From: Nymphaea colorata
Lineage: Eukaryota; Streptophyta; Magnoliopsida; Nymphaeales; Nymphaeaceae
Assembly: GCF_008831285.2 (NCBI RefSeq)
Contig: NC_045141.1
Span: forward strand, 5,039,224-5,103,223
Reading direction: 5' to 3'
Length of the DNA stretch: 64,000 nucleotides
Of this stretch, positions 23,446-32,618 are shown piece after piece. Under the pieces are notes generated by a model. It made no database searches. It saw only the letters and a list, made by a program, of their open reading frames with translations, and was not told the origin of the DNA. The translations under genes and the position numbers were made by a program. The first letter of the stretch is position 1. Each line of letters opens with the position of its first letter.

Positions 23446-24506
23446 TGAATTTTTATACTCATGGACAGGCCTGATGTGACAAAAAACATTCAGGAAGCAC
23501 TTTGATAAAATTGAAATCCATTTAATTGATTAAAACATCAATAAAATTTGTTATGAAACATTGCCAAAAGAAGCTCGTTAGGTTCACGTTCTTTGTTGCT
23601 ATGATTTTCGATTGTTGGTTTTTTGGATTTTGCCTAAATCTTTAAGCTATGTTAATGCTTTGAGATATGACCGGTGACTACTAAATTCCGCAATATCGAA
23701 CAAGATATTGTCTATCAAGCCAAGATTGCTAGTAGTAAGTTAGACAGACCCACAGTTACTACACACACCAGGGACGGAGGCAGGGGTGCCCGGCAGTGGC
23801 CTTGGCCCCCCACCATCAAATTTTAAAAAATTCAAACATTGATATTTCATAAATTTTAGTTTAACTGATATAAAAAAATTGAAAAATCCTATTTGGCCTG
23901 TGTTAAAATTTTGAAACTATAGTTGGGTTCTGATACACATTCTAACATATACAGCACTGATATGCTTGTGCAAGTAATGTTGAGTAGTGGTTATGCTATA
24001 AGTCGCCTAAGAAATGATCATCAAATAATATGCCTTTTGGCTCCTTCAGTCTTATGTCAAGTAATTCTCTGTGTTTGGCTTGTTTCCTTTTGTATGCTTT
24101 TATTGGTTGAGTAAATTCTAGGCAAAACATTACTGTGAATATCAGCATTAATCTGCTGATCTTTCTCCGTTGCACAGATTGATTTTGCTTAGCAATGCAG
24201 GGACTTAATCCACAGCATGCTGTTCATGCAACATAAATTCTGCTTTTGACTAACAAGGTAAGACAATAAAATGGCAGAGAGCATTTCTTTCACTTCTGTT
24301 TTGAGAAATTTGATGGTGATTCTGCTGTTGATTGTTGAATGTTTCTTTCTTGGTCCTGATCAGGCAGTAACAGGATGCATTACCTGCATCAAATTAATCC
24401 CAAAGTCCTTTAATGAATTCAAAAGTTCCAGCATAACCGACCAACCATTTCTAAACTTGGTTGAAGTGTTAAATTTCCATAGAATAGATGTTTGATCCAT
24501 GCAAAT
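23446..24506. other. Intergenic DNA left of the assembly gap
   Basis: A dispersed-repeat end (CCAGGGACGGAGGCAGGGGTG) lies near 23770. Frames at 23923-24114 and 24271-24495 have no family I recognise. The sequence next to the gap does not resemble the Tat-type LTR at 32619-36444, which one would expect if the element were simply continuous here. Confidence 0.4.
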
Positions 24507-24606
24507 NNNNNNNNNNNNNNNNNNNNNNNNNNNNNNNNNNNNNNNNNNNNNNNNNNNNNNNNNNNNNNNNNNNNNNNNNNNNNNNNNNNNNNNNNNNNNN
24601 NNNNNN
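24507..24606. other. Assembly gap (100 N)
   Basis: Exactly 100 N separate unrelated sequence on the left from the integrase end of the Tat-like element on the right. The round size suggests a placeholder of unknown true length. Confidence 0.99.
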
Positions 24607-25370
24607 GTCTTTCTCGTCTAAGAGGTCTAATTGAGTAAGTCTCTTTTTTTGGTATTTGTTAATTGGGAGTTCAATGAGAGCAGCAAATTTCATTGCTGGT
24701 TTTTGGACATGTAATGGAAGGACAATTTCCGTTCCATATACTAATTCTGCTGGTGTAGCATTGGTGGGTGTCCGAATTGTGGTTCGATACGCCCAAAGTG
24801 CATTGTGCATTTTCTCGTGCCAATCTCGGCCTGTTTCAACTGTCCTTTCTAAGACACGAATCAAAATCTTTTGGTTGCTTCTGCCTGACCATTACCTTGA
24901 GGGTGATATGGGGCAGAAAAGTGATGTTGTATTTTGTGTTTATGACAAAGATTGCGCATTTTCTCATTTTTGAAATGAGTACCGTTATCAGAAACGATAT
25001 CATGCGGGATGCCAAATCTACACAAAAGATTTTTATGAATGAAGGACACTACGTGTTGTCCTTCGACTGTTTTTAAAGTGATCGCTTCCACCCATTTGGT
25101 GAAGTAATCTGTAGCTGCAAGAAAATACCTGTGTCCATTTGAGGCAGGTGGATTGATTGGACCGACTACGTCGAAGGCCCACATGGAGAATGGCCATGGT
25201 GAGCTGACCGAATGAAGGTACGCTACTGGAGCATGAATTGATGGTGCATGCAACTGACATTTGATGCATTTCTTGACAAATTGGTGACAGTCTCTTTGCA
25301 TTGTGGGCCAATAGTACCCTGCTCTGACTATTGCTTGACGAGGGTCTGATACCCTACATGTCCCCCACAA
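24607..25370 (-). pseudogene. Tat-like integrase core (partial, cut by gap)
   Basis: The integrase inserts the cDNA into host chromosomes. The 25370-24861 frame keeps the C35-x2-C38 end of the zinc-binding domain and a catalytic triad D67, D128 and E164, in WAFDVVGP, VSDNGTHF and GNGQAEATKR. The D128 to E164 spacing is the DD35E of the family. The next piece (24864 to 24607, another frame start) continues with WAYRTT and TPAELVYGTE before the N tract. The catalytic residues look intact; the C-terminal part is unknown because of the gap. Confidence 0.85.
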
Positions 25371-26152
25371 ATTCCTTCATGGGCTTCTTGAATGACTTCT
25401 AGTGCCTCATTTGCATCGAGACATCTAGCATATTCTGTGCTGAATCCTCTTCTGTATAGGATGTCGGCTAGAATGAAATATCTTGAAGACATGTGTCTCA
25501 AAACTCTTTGCTCTTTTCGAGACATTTCTGGTGGAAGTGTTCCAGTTTGGAGAAAATCCTTGATGTTCTGATACCATGGTGTTTCTCTACTTTCTGCTTG
25601 CAACACCTGTTCTGGTATGACAAAAGATGGTTGTTCGAGTCTTCCAACTTCAAAAGATCTGATAGATTCTCCAGGTTTGAAGGCAATGGTAGAGCCTAAA
25701 CTGGCTAAACCGTCTGCTATTGGGTTAAATTCTCTTTTGACATGTAAGAGTTGACATTCCTCGAACTGTCTTAAGAGGGAAGCTGCTAACTCTTGATATG
25801 GGATCAATTTTTGATCTTTGACTTGCCAATCTCCATTGACCTGACTGACAGCCAAGAGAGAATCTCCAAAAATGCGAACTCTCTGCACTTTAAATTTGAG
25901 CAACATTTTGAGTCCTTGGATTAGGGCCTCGTACTCTGCCATATTATGCGTGCAGGAAAAATTCAATTTGAGAGAGTAAGGAATCATTTCCCTTTCTGGT
26001 GTAATGAAAAGTATCCCAATGCCTGCCCCAGCTGTGCTCTTAGATCCATCAAAGTACATCTCCCAAATCGGCTCTGGTTCAGTTGTCAGGATTTGCTCAT
26101 CTGGAAAATCATCATTTGTTCTAATTTCTTCATATAGAGGAAAATCTGCCAA
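25328..26152 (-). CDS. Second (Tat-type) RNase H domain plus integrase zinc-binding start
   Basis: This 274-codon frame holds a second, cellular-like RNase H: YFDGSKS with D35, HNMAEYEAL with E73, FGDSLL with D97 and NPIADGLA with D147. These four acidic residues form the RNase H active site. Retention of a second RNase H beside the standard one is typical of Tat elements. Residues 255-274 (HEGICGGHVG) begin the H-H-C-C integrase zinc-binding domain, whose cysteine half continues in the next frame at 25370. The frame break between the two halves is a defect of this copy. The first codon is taken at the first ATG, but the product would normally be cut out of a polyprotein. Confidence 0.8.
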   Translation of the reverse strand: MADFPLYEEIRTNDDFPDEQILTTEPEPIWEMYFDGSKSTAGAGIGILFITPEREMIPYSLKLNFSCTHNMAEYEALIQGLKMLLKFKVQRVRIFGDSLLAVSQVNGDWQVKDQKLIPYQELAASLLRQFEECQLLHVKREFNPIADGLASLGSTIAFKPGESIRSFEVGRLEQPSFVIPEQVLQAESRETPWYQNIKDFLQTGTLPPEMSRKEQRVLRHMSSRYFILADILYRRGFSTEYARCLDANEALEVIQEAHEGICGGHVGYQTLVKQ

Positions 26153-26354
26153 TTGGTCTGCAATGGCTTGCCCTTGATTGATTTTTGTGACACATATTCC
26201 AAATCATATTGCATCAGCAAAACCTGCCACTTTGCTATCCTTCCATTCAGAAATGGCTGTTCGAGGATATATTTGAGTGGATTAAGTTTGGATAAAATTT
26301 TAACTTCACAAGCCAATAGATAATGCCTTAATTTTTGACACATCCACACCAAGG

Positions 26355-26700
26355 CTAAGCAAGTTTTTCCATGTGCGAGTAGTTCTTTTCATACTGCACA
26401 AATGTCTTACTGATGTAATAAATGGCATGTTCTATTCGGCATCCTTCTTCATATTGAGCCAGAAATCCACCACAGGCTGAATCGTTAACTGTGATGTAAA
26501 GGAGTAGAGGTTCCCTAAAATTGGAGGTTTTAAAATTGGTGGGCAAAGAAGATACTTCTTGATCTTTTCGAATGAGGCTTGACATTCATGCCCCCATTCA
26601 AATTTGACTCCTTTCCGCAGTAAATGGTTGAAGGGTTCGCATCTCATGGCGAGATTAGATATAAACCTTCTGATTGATTGAATTCTGCCTTGCAAGTGCG
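26355..26700 (-). pseudogene. First RNase H / RT connection region, frame-broken
   Basis: The two overlapping frames (26695-26432 and 26585-26355) are pieces of one sequence. The first shows [20 protein letters not shown], the RT thumb/connection region of Ty3/gypsy pol, and the second shows LLLYITVNDSACGGFLAQ and AIYYISKTF, the start of the classic RNase H. A frameshift lies near 26560. The expected Asp after L-Y is replaced by T/V-N-D, so activity of this first domain is doubtful. Confidence 0.75.
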
Positions 26701-27846
26701 TAGCTCCTTAAGATTTGTTGGGGGTGACATTTCGATGATCGCCTTTGCTTTGGAAGGATCCATCTCGATTCCCTTTTGGCTGACCATAAATCCCAAAGCT
26801 TACCGGATTCCACACCAAATACACATTTTGTGGATTCAATCTAAGTTTGTATGTAAGAGTCTATCAAAAACTTGAGAGAGAATGTGATGTGATCTCCCTT
26901 GTTTTGACTTAATTAGTAGATCATCTACATATGCATCCATGATTGATGCATTTGGTCATGAAAATAGCTGCCATAGCCCTTTGATATGTTGCCCCAGCGT
27001 TCTTCAAACCAATGGCATTACTGTATAGCAGAAGGTACCCCATGGGGTTGTAAATGATGTTTTGGCTTGATCTTGAGCTGCCAACTTAATTTGGTTATAA
27101 CCAGAATATCCATCCATAAAGGAGAACATAGCGTGACCTGCGGTACTGTCTACCAACAAGTCAATGTTTGGAAGTGGGTAGTCATCCTTTGGTGTAGCCT
27201 TATTCAAATCTCTGAAATCGATGCAGAGCCGAATTTTGCCATTTTTCTTTGGGACTACCACAATGTTTGCTAACCATTCAGGATAGTCGATTGTTCGGAT
27301 GAACCCTGCCTTTAGTAGGTCTTCTAGGCCTTCCTTAACTTGCCCCTCAAGACGAGGGTCTAGTTTCCTCAACTTTTGTTTGATTGGCTTGCATTCTGGT
27401 TTCAATGGTAGTCGATGCTCGACTAATTTTGTATCAAGTCCTGGCATGTCCTCATAAGTCCACGCAAAGGCTTCTTGATGCTTTTTGAGGAAATCTATCA
27501 ACTCTTTTCTTTCTTCTGCTGAGAGACTTGTTCCAATTTGCAAAATCTTTGGACTCTCTTCCGTGCCAATGTTAATTTCCTCAATCGGATCATTAATCAG
27601 AGGTGACGGTTGATCTTGCTTTCTCATTTGGATGAACTCTGGACATTCGGCCTCTGTGAGTTCTGGATTTATCTCCTTAAAAGCTTTTGATGTTTGATCC
27701 TCAAATGCCATCCTAAAGATTGTAAAGAAGTTAGATGAAATTTGAGACATTGTATATGGAAGTAATTTGCATTTGTCATTGTATTTTGAAGGTATTACAA
27801 ATGAAGACACTTGGTCTATTTGAGTACAATGACGACAAAATGACAA
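26701..27846 (-). pseudogene. Tat-like reverse transcriptase, frameshifted near its catalytic core
   Basis: RT copies the element RNA into DNA. The long frame (27846-27004) has FAWTYEDMPGLD, the CIDFRDLNKATPKDDYPLP finger motif and FMDGYSGYNQI with catalytic D245, then TVMP at its end. The frame then changes; the following DNA still encodes a GLKNAGATYQ motif and the YVDD box (bases 26920-26931). A stop or shift lies near 26960 between them. Domain order and residues are typical of the family. Because the break falls inside the polymerase palm, this copy cannot make full RT unless the break is a sequencing error. Confidence 0.85.
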
Positions 27847-27867
27847 AATGATGGCGGATTTGTTGAT

Positions 27868-28077
27868 TCAAATTGATGGTGAACATCCGCCTATGGTATT
27901 GCTCTTGACGAAAGGTACTGGCTTGAATTCTTCCTCAACATCCACTTTTTCATAGCTTTGGCACCCCAAGGCTTGAGTGCCTCGTTGTCCTGTCAAGGTA
28001 ACTGGTTCCAAGATTTCATTTTCATGTTTGCCAAGGCCAGTAAATGGCTGGTAGCCATGGCGTATGAGTAAATCCAA
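27868..28077 (-). pseudogene. G-patch-like linker between protease and RT
   Basis: The 69-codon frame reads RHGYQPFTGLGKHENEILEP, with the hydrophobic-G-(aromatic)-x4-GLG spacing of a G-patch RNA-binding motif, as seen between protease and RT in some Tat-like pol genes. It overlaps the end of the protease frame in another phase, which shows a frameshift around 28000-28080. The similarity is short, so the G-patch label is tentative. Confidence 0.5.
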
Positions 28078-29654
28078 TCCTTCTCATTCTGGCAGAATTT
28101 CTTGAACAACGGATGACTTTTGTAACTTGTTTCAAGTTTGGTACCCCTTTTCACCCATACCTGTTTCTTTGGTTTCTGAATGGCCAACCTGCTAAGACTT
28201 TGAGATATTTCTTCTTCTTTGCAGACTCGAATACTGGGTACCTCAATTGTATATGTTGGTACCGGAATCATTGGGTGTACAAGCCGACTTTCCCTATCCT
28301 CTGCATAGATGGTTATAGAATTCCCGTTGTAAGTCCATTTGACACACTGATGTAGAGTGGAGGGAACTGCATTGGTAGCATGGATCCATGGCCTGCCAAG
28401 CAACAAGTTGAAGGAGGGTTCTATATCCACCACATGAAATAAAACCCGATGATACGTCTCAGAAATATTCAAATCCAGACATATGCATCCTAGGCATGGT
28501 TGTCCTGTCCCGTCATATCCATGGATGAAAATTTTGGATGGAGTATAGTCAGCCTGTCTTATGCCCAACTCACGAGCTGTTTGTTGTGGACAGATGTTCA
28601 GGCTTGCTCCACCATCAATTAAAACGTGGGAGACTCTGGTGCCCCTTGTCTCTATCACTATGTGCAAGGCGTCATTGTGCGATGCACCTCCAGTTGGTAG
28701 ATCTTTATCAGAGAATATGATCGGACTATTTTCACATAATTCAAAAGCCCATTCATTCCCCCTGTTAGGGCTAAACCCTCCCTTCTTGACTTCAGGTAAG
28801 GGGTCCAATTCATTGAAAATGGATTCCAATGGTTCAGAGTCGCACACTTGTGACTTCTGATCAATCTCTGTCAGATGGTCTTGTTTAACCAGTCCGGTTT
28901 GTGCATTGATGGATCCTTTATCATGTTTGAAAAGCAATCCAAAGAAATCCAGGGACGCTGTATCCCTTTTGTTTGTCACCATAATTTGACGACCTGTTGA
29001 AAATCTGACCATCGAAACTATTCCTTTGCCATGTTTAGGAAAAGGATTCTTGAGAATGTCCGGCTGTTCACTGACCTCTTTGATTATTTCTTTGTCAACT
29101 GCATCTTGCACAATATTTTTAAGTACAAGGCAGTCTTCTGTATCATGTCCTGGAGCGCGATGAAATTTGCAGAATTGCTCTTTGTTTTTCCCCATCATTG
29201 GTGGGGGGTTGGAGACTTTTGGGAGAAACAGAGTACCTCTTTCGATTAGCATATGCATGACCTCTTCATAACTTTGTTGTAATGGGGTAAATTTTCTATC
29301 GTACCCCCATCCAGGATGTTTGTTTTTGGTGCCACTACTACTGCCACTAGCTTTGTCCATTACCCCTTTATTCTTAGGATATTCGGACTTTTCTTTCTTG
29401 AAGGCTGCAGCGTTGGCCACGATGTTGGCTGGAGCATTCTGACTTCTGCTATTCTTTTTTGTATCTTCCCTTACTTTTACCGGGATGACAGCATCAAAAG
29501 CTCCATTCTCAATTCCTGCTTCAATGCATTCTGCCCTCTCAGTGAGATCGATGAAAGACTTGATTGGAGCATTGGAAATGAGGCTCCTTAATGGTTGTGT
29601 CAAATTGTTTACGATCAATCCCAGTGCATGGGATTGAGAGATTGGGTCTCTCAT
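27993..29654 (-). CDS. Tat-like gag C-terminus and aspartic protease
   Basis: This 553-codon frame is the longest in the element. Residues 1-60 end the capsid-like gag domain. Residues 162-175 (CKFHRAPGHDTEDC) have the C-x2-H-x4-H-x4-C pattern of the knuckle variant common in Tat-like gag. The protease centre is LIDGGASLN with D347 in D-G-G-A (instead of the commoner DSGA), followed by LLLGRPWIH near residues 418-425. The protease would cut the polyprotein. The frame continues upstream of its first ATG in a different phase, so gag is broken at about 29660. Confidence 0.8.
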   Translation of the reverse strand: MRDPISQSHALGLIVNNLTQPLRSLISNAPIKSFIDLTERAECIEAGIENGAFDAVIPVKVREDTKKNSRSQNAPANIVANAAAFKKEKSEYPKNKGVMDKASGSSSGTKNKHPGWGYDRKFTPLQQSYEEVMHMLIERGTLFLPKVSNPPPMMGKNKEQFCKFHRAPGHDTEDCLVLKNIVQDAVDKEIIKEVSEQPDILKNPFPKHGKGIVSMVRFSTGRQIMVTNKRDTASLDFFGLLFKHDKGSINAQTGLVKQDHLTEIDQKSQVCDSEPLESIFNELDPLPEVKKGGFSPNRGNEWAFELCENSPIIFSDKDLPTGGASHNDALHIVIETRGTRVSHVLIDGGASLNICPQQTARELGIRQADYTPSKIFIHGYDGTGQPCLGCICLDLNISETYHRVLFHVVDIEPSFNLLLGRPWIHATNAVPSTLHQCVKWTYNGNSITIYAEDRESRLVHPMIPVPTYTIEVPSIRVCKEEEISQSLSRLAIQKPKKQVWVKRGTKLETSYKSHPLFKKFCQNEKDWIYSYAMATSHLLALANMKMKSWNQLP

Positions 29655-29672
29655 CTTGTTGCAAGAAGACCT

Positions 29673-29987
29673 TCACCTCTGAATAAAATCTCTCACCTTT
29701 TCACCTGGCCTCTGTTTTAGATAGCATAATGTGGTGATCGTTGGTGCAGTTTCAACGTTTTGAATGAACCTTTCGATGAAAAGGTTGATTAACATGTCAA
29801 AATTTTTCAATTCCACTGGGTTGATGTGTTCCCGATACCATTGTGCTGCAATTCCTTCTAGGCTTCTAGGGAAACATCGAAAGAGGGCCCTATGATTGTG
29901 GCGGAATTTGTAGCATTCAGCAAAGAACATGGCCAAATGTGCCTTTGGGTCTCCATGGCCATCAAATTTGATAAATTTCTTGGGCAA
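29673..29987 (-). pseudogene. Tat-like gag capsid region (retrotransposon gag domain)
   Basis: The frame contains FDGHGDPKAHLAMF and AAQWYREH, then LKQRPGEKVRDFI, the core motifs of the plant retrotransposon gag domain that builds the virus-like particle. It opens with a non-ATG codon, because coding similarity continues upstream (FTCEDFYESF and so on) after a phase change near 30080. Downstream the frame ends just before the next gag piece at 29654. Confidence 0.75.
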
Positions 29988-30076
29988 GTTTTTTATGTGT
30001 TTGTCATTTTCGAAGCTTTCGTAGAAATCTTCGCAAGTGAAATTCCTCTTGTTCTTGCCTTTAAGTTGTACTGCAT

Positions 30077-30436
30077 TTAACTTTTTTTCAACTTCCTGGA
30101 TTTTTGTTTTCCAGGATTCTCCCTTCTTCTTTTCTTGGGAGTTTTCGGTTCTTCCTCACTACTAGATTCTGTTGTAGCGTCTTCAGAAGAGTCTGAACTG
30201 CTTGATGAGTACTTTCTTGTTTTCTTCCCTTTCTTTTTGGCTTTTTCTGCCTGCGCTTGTTCTTCATTGAACATGATCATGTATTTCCGAAATCTTCTGT
30301 ATTCCTCAAATTCTGGGTCATTTATTTCCAGCTTGGGAGGTGTTTCTGAGGAGGATTCTTCTCCCCTGTCTCCTATAAAAGGTTGATCAAGCTCCATTTC
30401 ACTCCTTCTCCTGCTTTGGCTTCTGGTTTCAACCAT
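30077..30436 (-). pseudogene. Tat-like gag N-terminus
   Basis: I start it at the ATG at 30436 (MVETRSQSRRRSEM), not at the upstream ATG at 30553, because METRSQ-type starts are usual for plant gag proteins and the upstream residues look like leader. The piece is strongly charged: a glutamate-rich middle, a lysine stretch (KAKKKGKK), a serine tract and a basic end (PKKRRRENPGKQK). It would lie in a flexible, RNA- or nucleus-binding tail. It ends at a stop next to the phase change into the capsid part. Confidence 0.65.
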
Positions 30437-30619
30437 AAAGCGGATGTTCACCTTGCAAGAAGAAAAATTGAAAATGTTAGGATGTGAATTGATGAGAGGT
30501 GACAAATTTTGATTACATATTAAAAGAAAGATGAGAATGACAAAACTTGACAAAGTTTAACATAACTTGACAAAACTTGACAAATTTTGGCTTAATGACA
30601 ATGAATTAGACATGACAAT

Positions 30620-31831
30620 CTAGGACAGAAGGATAGATGGGCGAACTTCATCCCACCATTTTACATATTCGGGACCCATTCCTGGACCAAGGACAAGATA
30701 CAAGTGAGCAAATGATTCCCAACGTTGCTGGGCATAGGTGTATATCCCGGACCACTCTTCAGTGTCTAGTTCACACTCCACAATGGCTCCTTCCGACTCA
30801 ATTGGATATGCCTTCCTCTGACGCAGTGAGAATTGCCTGAGGCAACGCTCCGGATGATATTCAATTATGAAAAACGGTCCCAATAGAAGACTTCCTCTGA
30901 CTGGGTTGTAAGTGTATCTTGACTTGATGACCTCTCGATCAAAGAAGTCCCAAATGATGGTGGAGTCATCAACTTCCTCCATCTTTCTGCGGTAGTGCTC
31001 CATACTAGATAACTGACCGTCTGTGTTTTGAAAATGACATGATTGTGGCCCCACATGTTTGTAGAACCATGCTTGCAGTGCAAAGACACATCCTTCTATC
31101 GAGTCTGCATCTCCAATTGAAAATTTGGCCAACCCTCTGTAAAGGAATGCCAAGGCTGCCATTGCTATGGAAATGTGACGGACTTGGACATGCCCCCATT
31201 TTCTGAAGAGGCGAGCTATGCGGAAATCCATTATGTGTTCTTCATTATTGAAGAAGATAAGACCCACGGTACAAGTCACTATGGAGTTTTTGTACTTGTC
31301 TGCAACAGTTCTAGATAGTGACGCAGGGTTGACAAATTGGGAGTATGTTTCACCAAGCTCTTGTAGTTGAAGATATTGATGTCCATCTTTCTCTAGAAAA
31401 TGCCAACTCCTTTTTCCTGTGAGTTTACGAATCACTTCTAGAGTTTTGACTTGACCTTGGTTTACAAGGAACTGGTCTTCAATTGGACCTCTTGGGTCAC
31501 CTTTTGGTTCTGGCAAACCCATAATGTTGGAGAACTCATCAAGAGTGATTGTCATTTCACCCCATGGAAACCAGAATGTGTTGGTCCTTGGGTTCCATCT
31601 TTCAGCAATTGCATGGATTAGATTGCCATTGATAGGCTGTATGGCAAGACTGACTGCTTCTTCAAGACCGCAATCCTCTAAGTGATCCGGGAACATACAC
31701 CGAAAAGTTGGGTACCATGAAAGATACCACTGAGGTAGGTAGACTCCACTTGGGATGATGCGAAGTCCGGATCGGCCTTGACATGACCCGAATAGGATGT
31801 GGTCATATGGGAAGATACTTTCTGAGTCCAT
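30620..31831 (-). CDS. Plant mobile domain (PMD) protein encoded upstream of gag
   Basis: This intact 403-codon frame begins MDSESIFPYDHILFGSCQG. Near residues 75-110 it has W-N-P-R-T-N-T-F-W-F-P-W-G-E-M-T-I-T-L, followed by a GLP motif, which is the signature of the plant mobile domain. PMD occurs in host proteins of the MAIN/MAIL type and in several plant transposons. Further aromatic/leucine-rich helices (GLIFFNNEEH, ALAFLYRGLA) fit the rest of the domain. Its role in the element is unknown; the host family acts in the nucleus. It lies 0.8 kb after the PBS and 184 bases before the gag start. It has no frame break although pol is broken. Confidence 0.85.
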   Translation of the reverse strand: MDSESIFPYDHILFGSCQGRSGLRIIPSGVYLPQWYLSWYPTFRCMFPDHLEDCGLEEAVSLAIQPINGNLIHAIAERWNPRTNTFWFPWGEMTITLDEFSNIMGLPEPKGDPRGPIEDQFLVNQGQVKTLEVIRKLTGKRSWHFLEKDGHQYLQLQELGETYSQFVNPASLSRTVADKYKNSIVTCTVGLIFFNNEEHIMDFRIARLFRKWGHVQVRHISIAMAALAFLYRGLAKFSIGDADSIEGCVFALQAWFYKHVGPQSCHFQNTDGQLSSMEHYRRKMEEVDDSTIIWDFFDREVIKSRYTYNPVRGSLLLGPFFIIEYHPERCLRQFSLRQRKAYPIESEGAIVECELDTEEWSGIYTYAQQRWESFAHLYLVLGPGMGPEYVKWWDEVRPSILLS

Positions 31832-32485
31832 CTAGACAAGAGAAGGTATTAGACTTTGACATGAATTGACCCAATAGAGACTCGAGAAGAGTTTTGACAT
31901 TGGGTTTGGACATGGACTTAGGGGCAAAGTAAAACATCACATGCGTCCAAACAAGCAGTTAATGAAAAATTGATAATGCAATTCCTAGGACTCTTGCCTA
32001 TATGCATTATTTTGAAAATTGGTCTTGGAACCTATGGAAAATAAATGGGTAAATGATTCTAATTTATAGTACTAGCATTGACTCCTCCAAGGGTTTTCTA
32101 GATTTGGGCTCTCCATTTCTCCTTGTTCACCCATCGATATACCGGGACTATTGTCCGTTTCGGTACTAATGGGGGGACTTCTCAGTCCAATTGGGTGGTC
32201 CAGTTGTAAGGCTATATCTTGGACTAATGTCCTAGAAATAGCTCGGCAACATGATGACCGGGATATGATATAGGTAAGGATTTGTTTTTCAAAATTCATG
32301 AGAAGATGCAAAATAGATGGCTCTATTGCATACATTCCTAAGAGATAGATTTGAAATTTTGAGAGCATACATGGGCTGCATACAATCCTTAAATTGAGGA
32401 GGGGTAGGATAAATTGAAATGAATGAGGTTCATGAAATCTCCTCAATGTACACTACATGATGTCGGTATGCATTTTTGTGAGTTT

Positions 32486-32525
<40 letters not shown>

Positions 32526-32598
32526 TGCAATTGATGTCCGACATTGGTGAAAATAACTCATATATGATCCAAATAAGTCTTTAGACAAACAATGACGG
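31832..32598 (-). other. Tat-like element leader between PBS and PMD ORF
   Basis: About 770 bases hold no convincing gene; the 32446-32072 reverse frame has no family resemblance I know. A T-run on the forward strand (32488-32524) is the A-tract of the element RNA. Confidence 0.55.
32488..32524. repeat. Poly-T tract (37 T)
   Basis: This is an uninterrupted homopolymer in the element leader, read as poly-A on the element's coding strand. Its length may be uncertain in the assembly. Confidence 0.9.
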
Positions 32599-32616
32599 GT
32601 CCCACCGGGTGTGCCA
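32599..32616 (-). promoter_or_regulatory. Primer binding site of the Tat-like element
   Basis: On the reverse strand TGGCACACCCGGTGGGAC lies two bases after the LTR end (GCGAACA). TGG-starting sites with a CCNGGTGGGAC-like body are usual primer sites of plant Ty3/gypsy elements. I cannot assign the tRNA with certainty. Confidence 0.7.
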
Positions 32617-32618
32617 TC

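Noticed and set aside
24469-24864. A reverse frame that crosses the N tract
   Set aside because: Translation across N is meaningless; only the part right of 24606 is integrase, and the left part need not belong to it.
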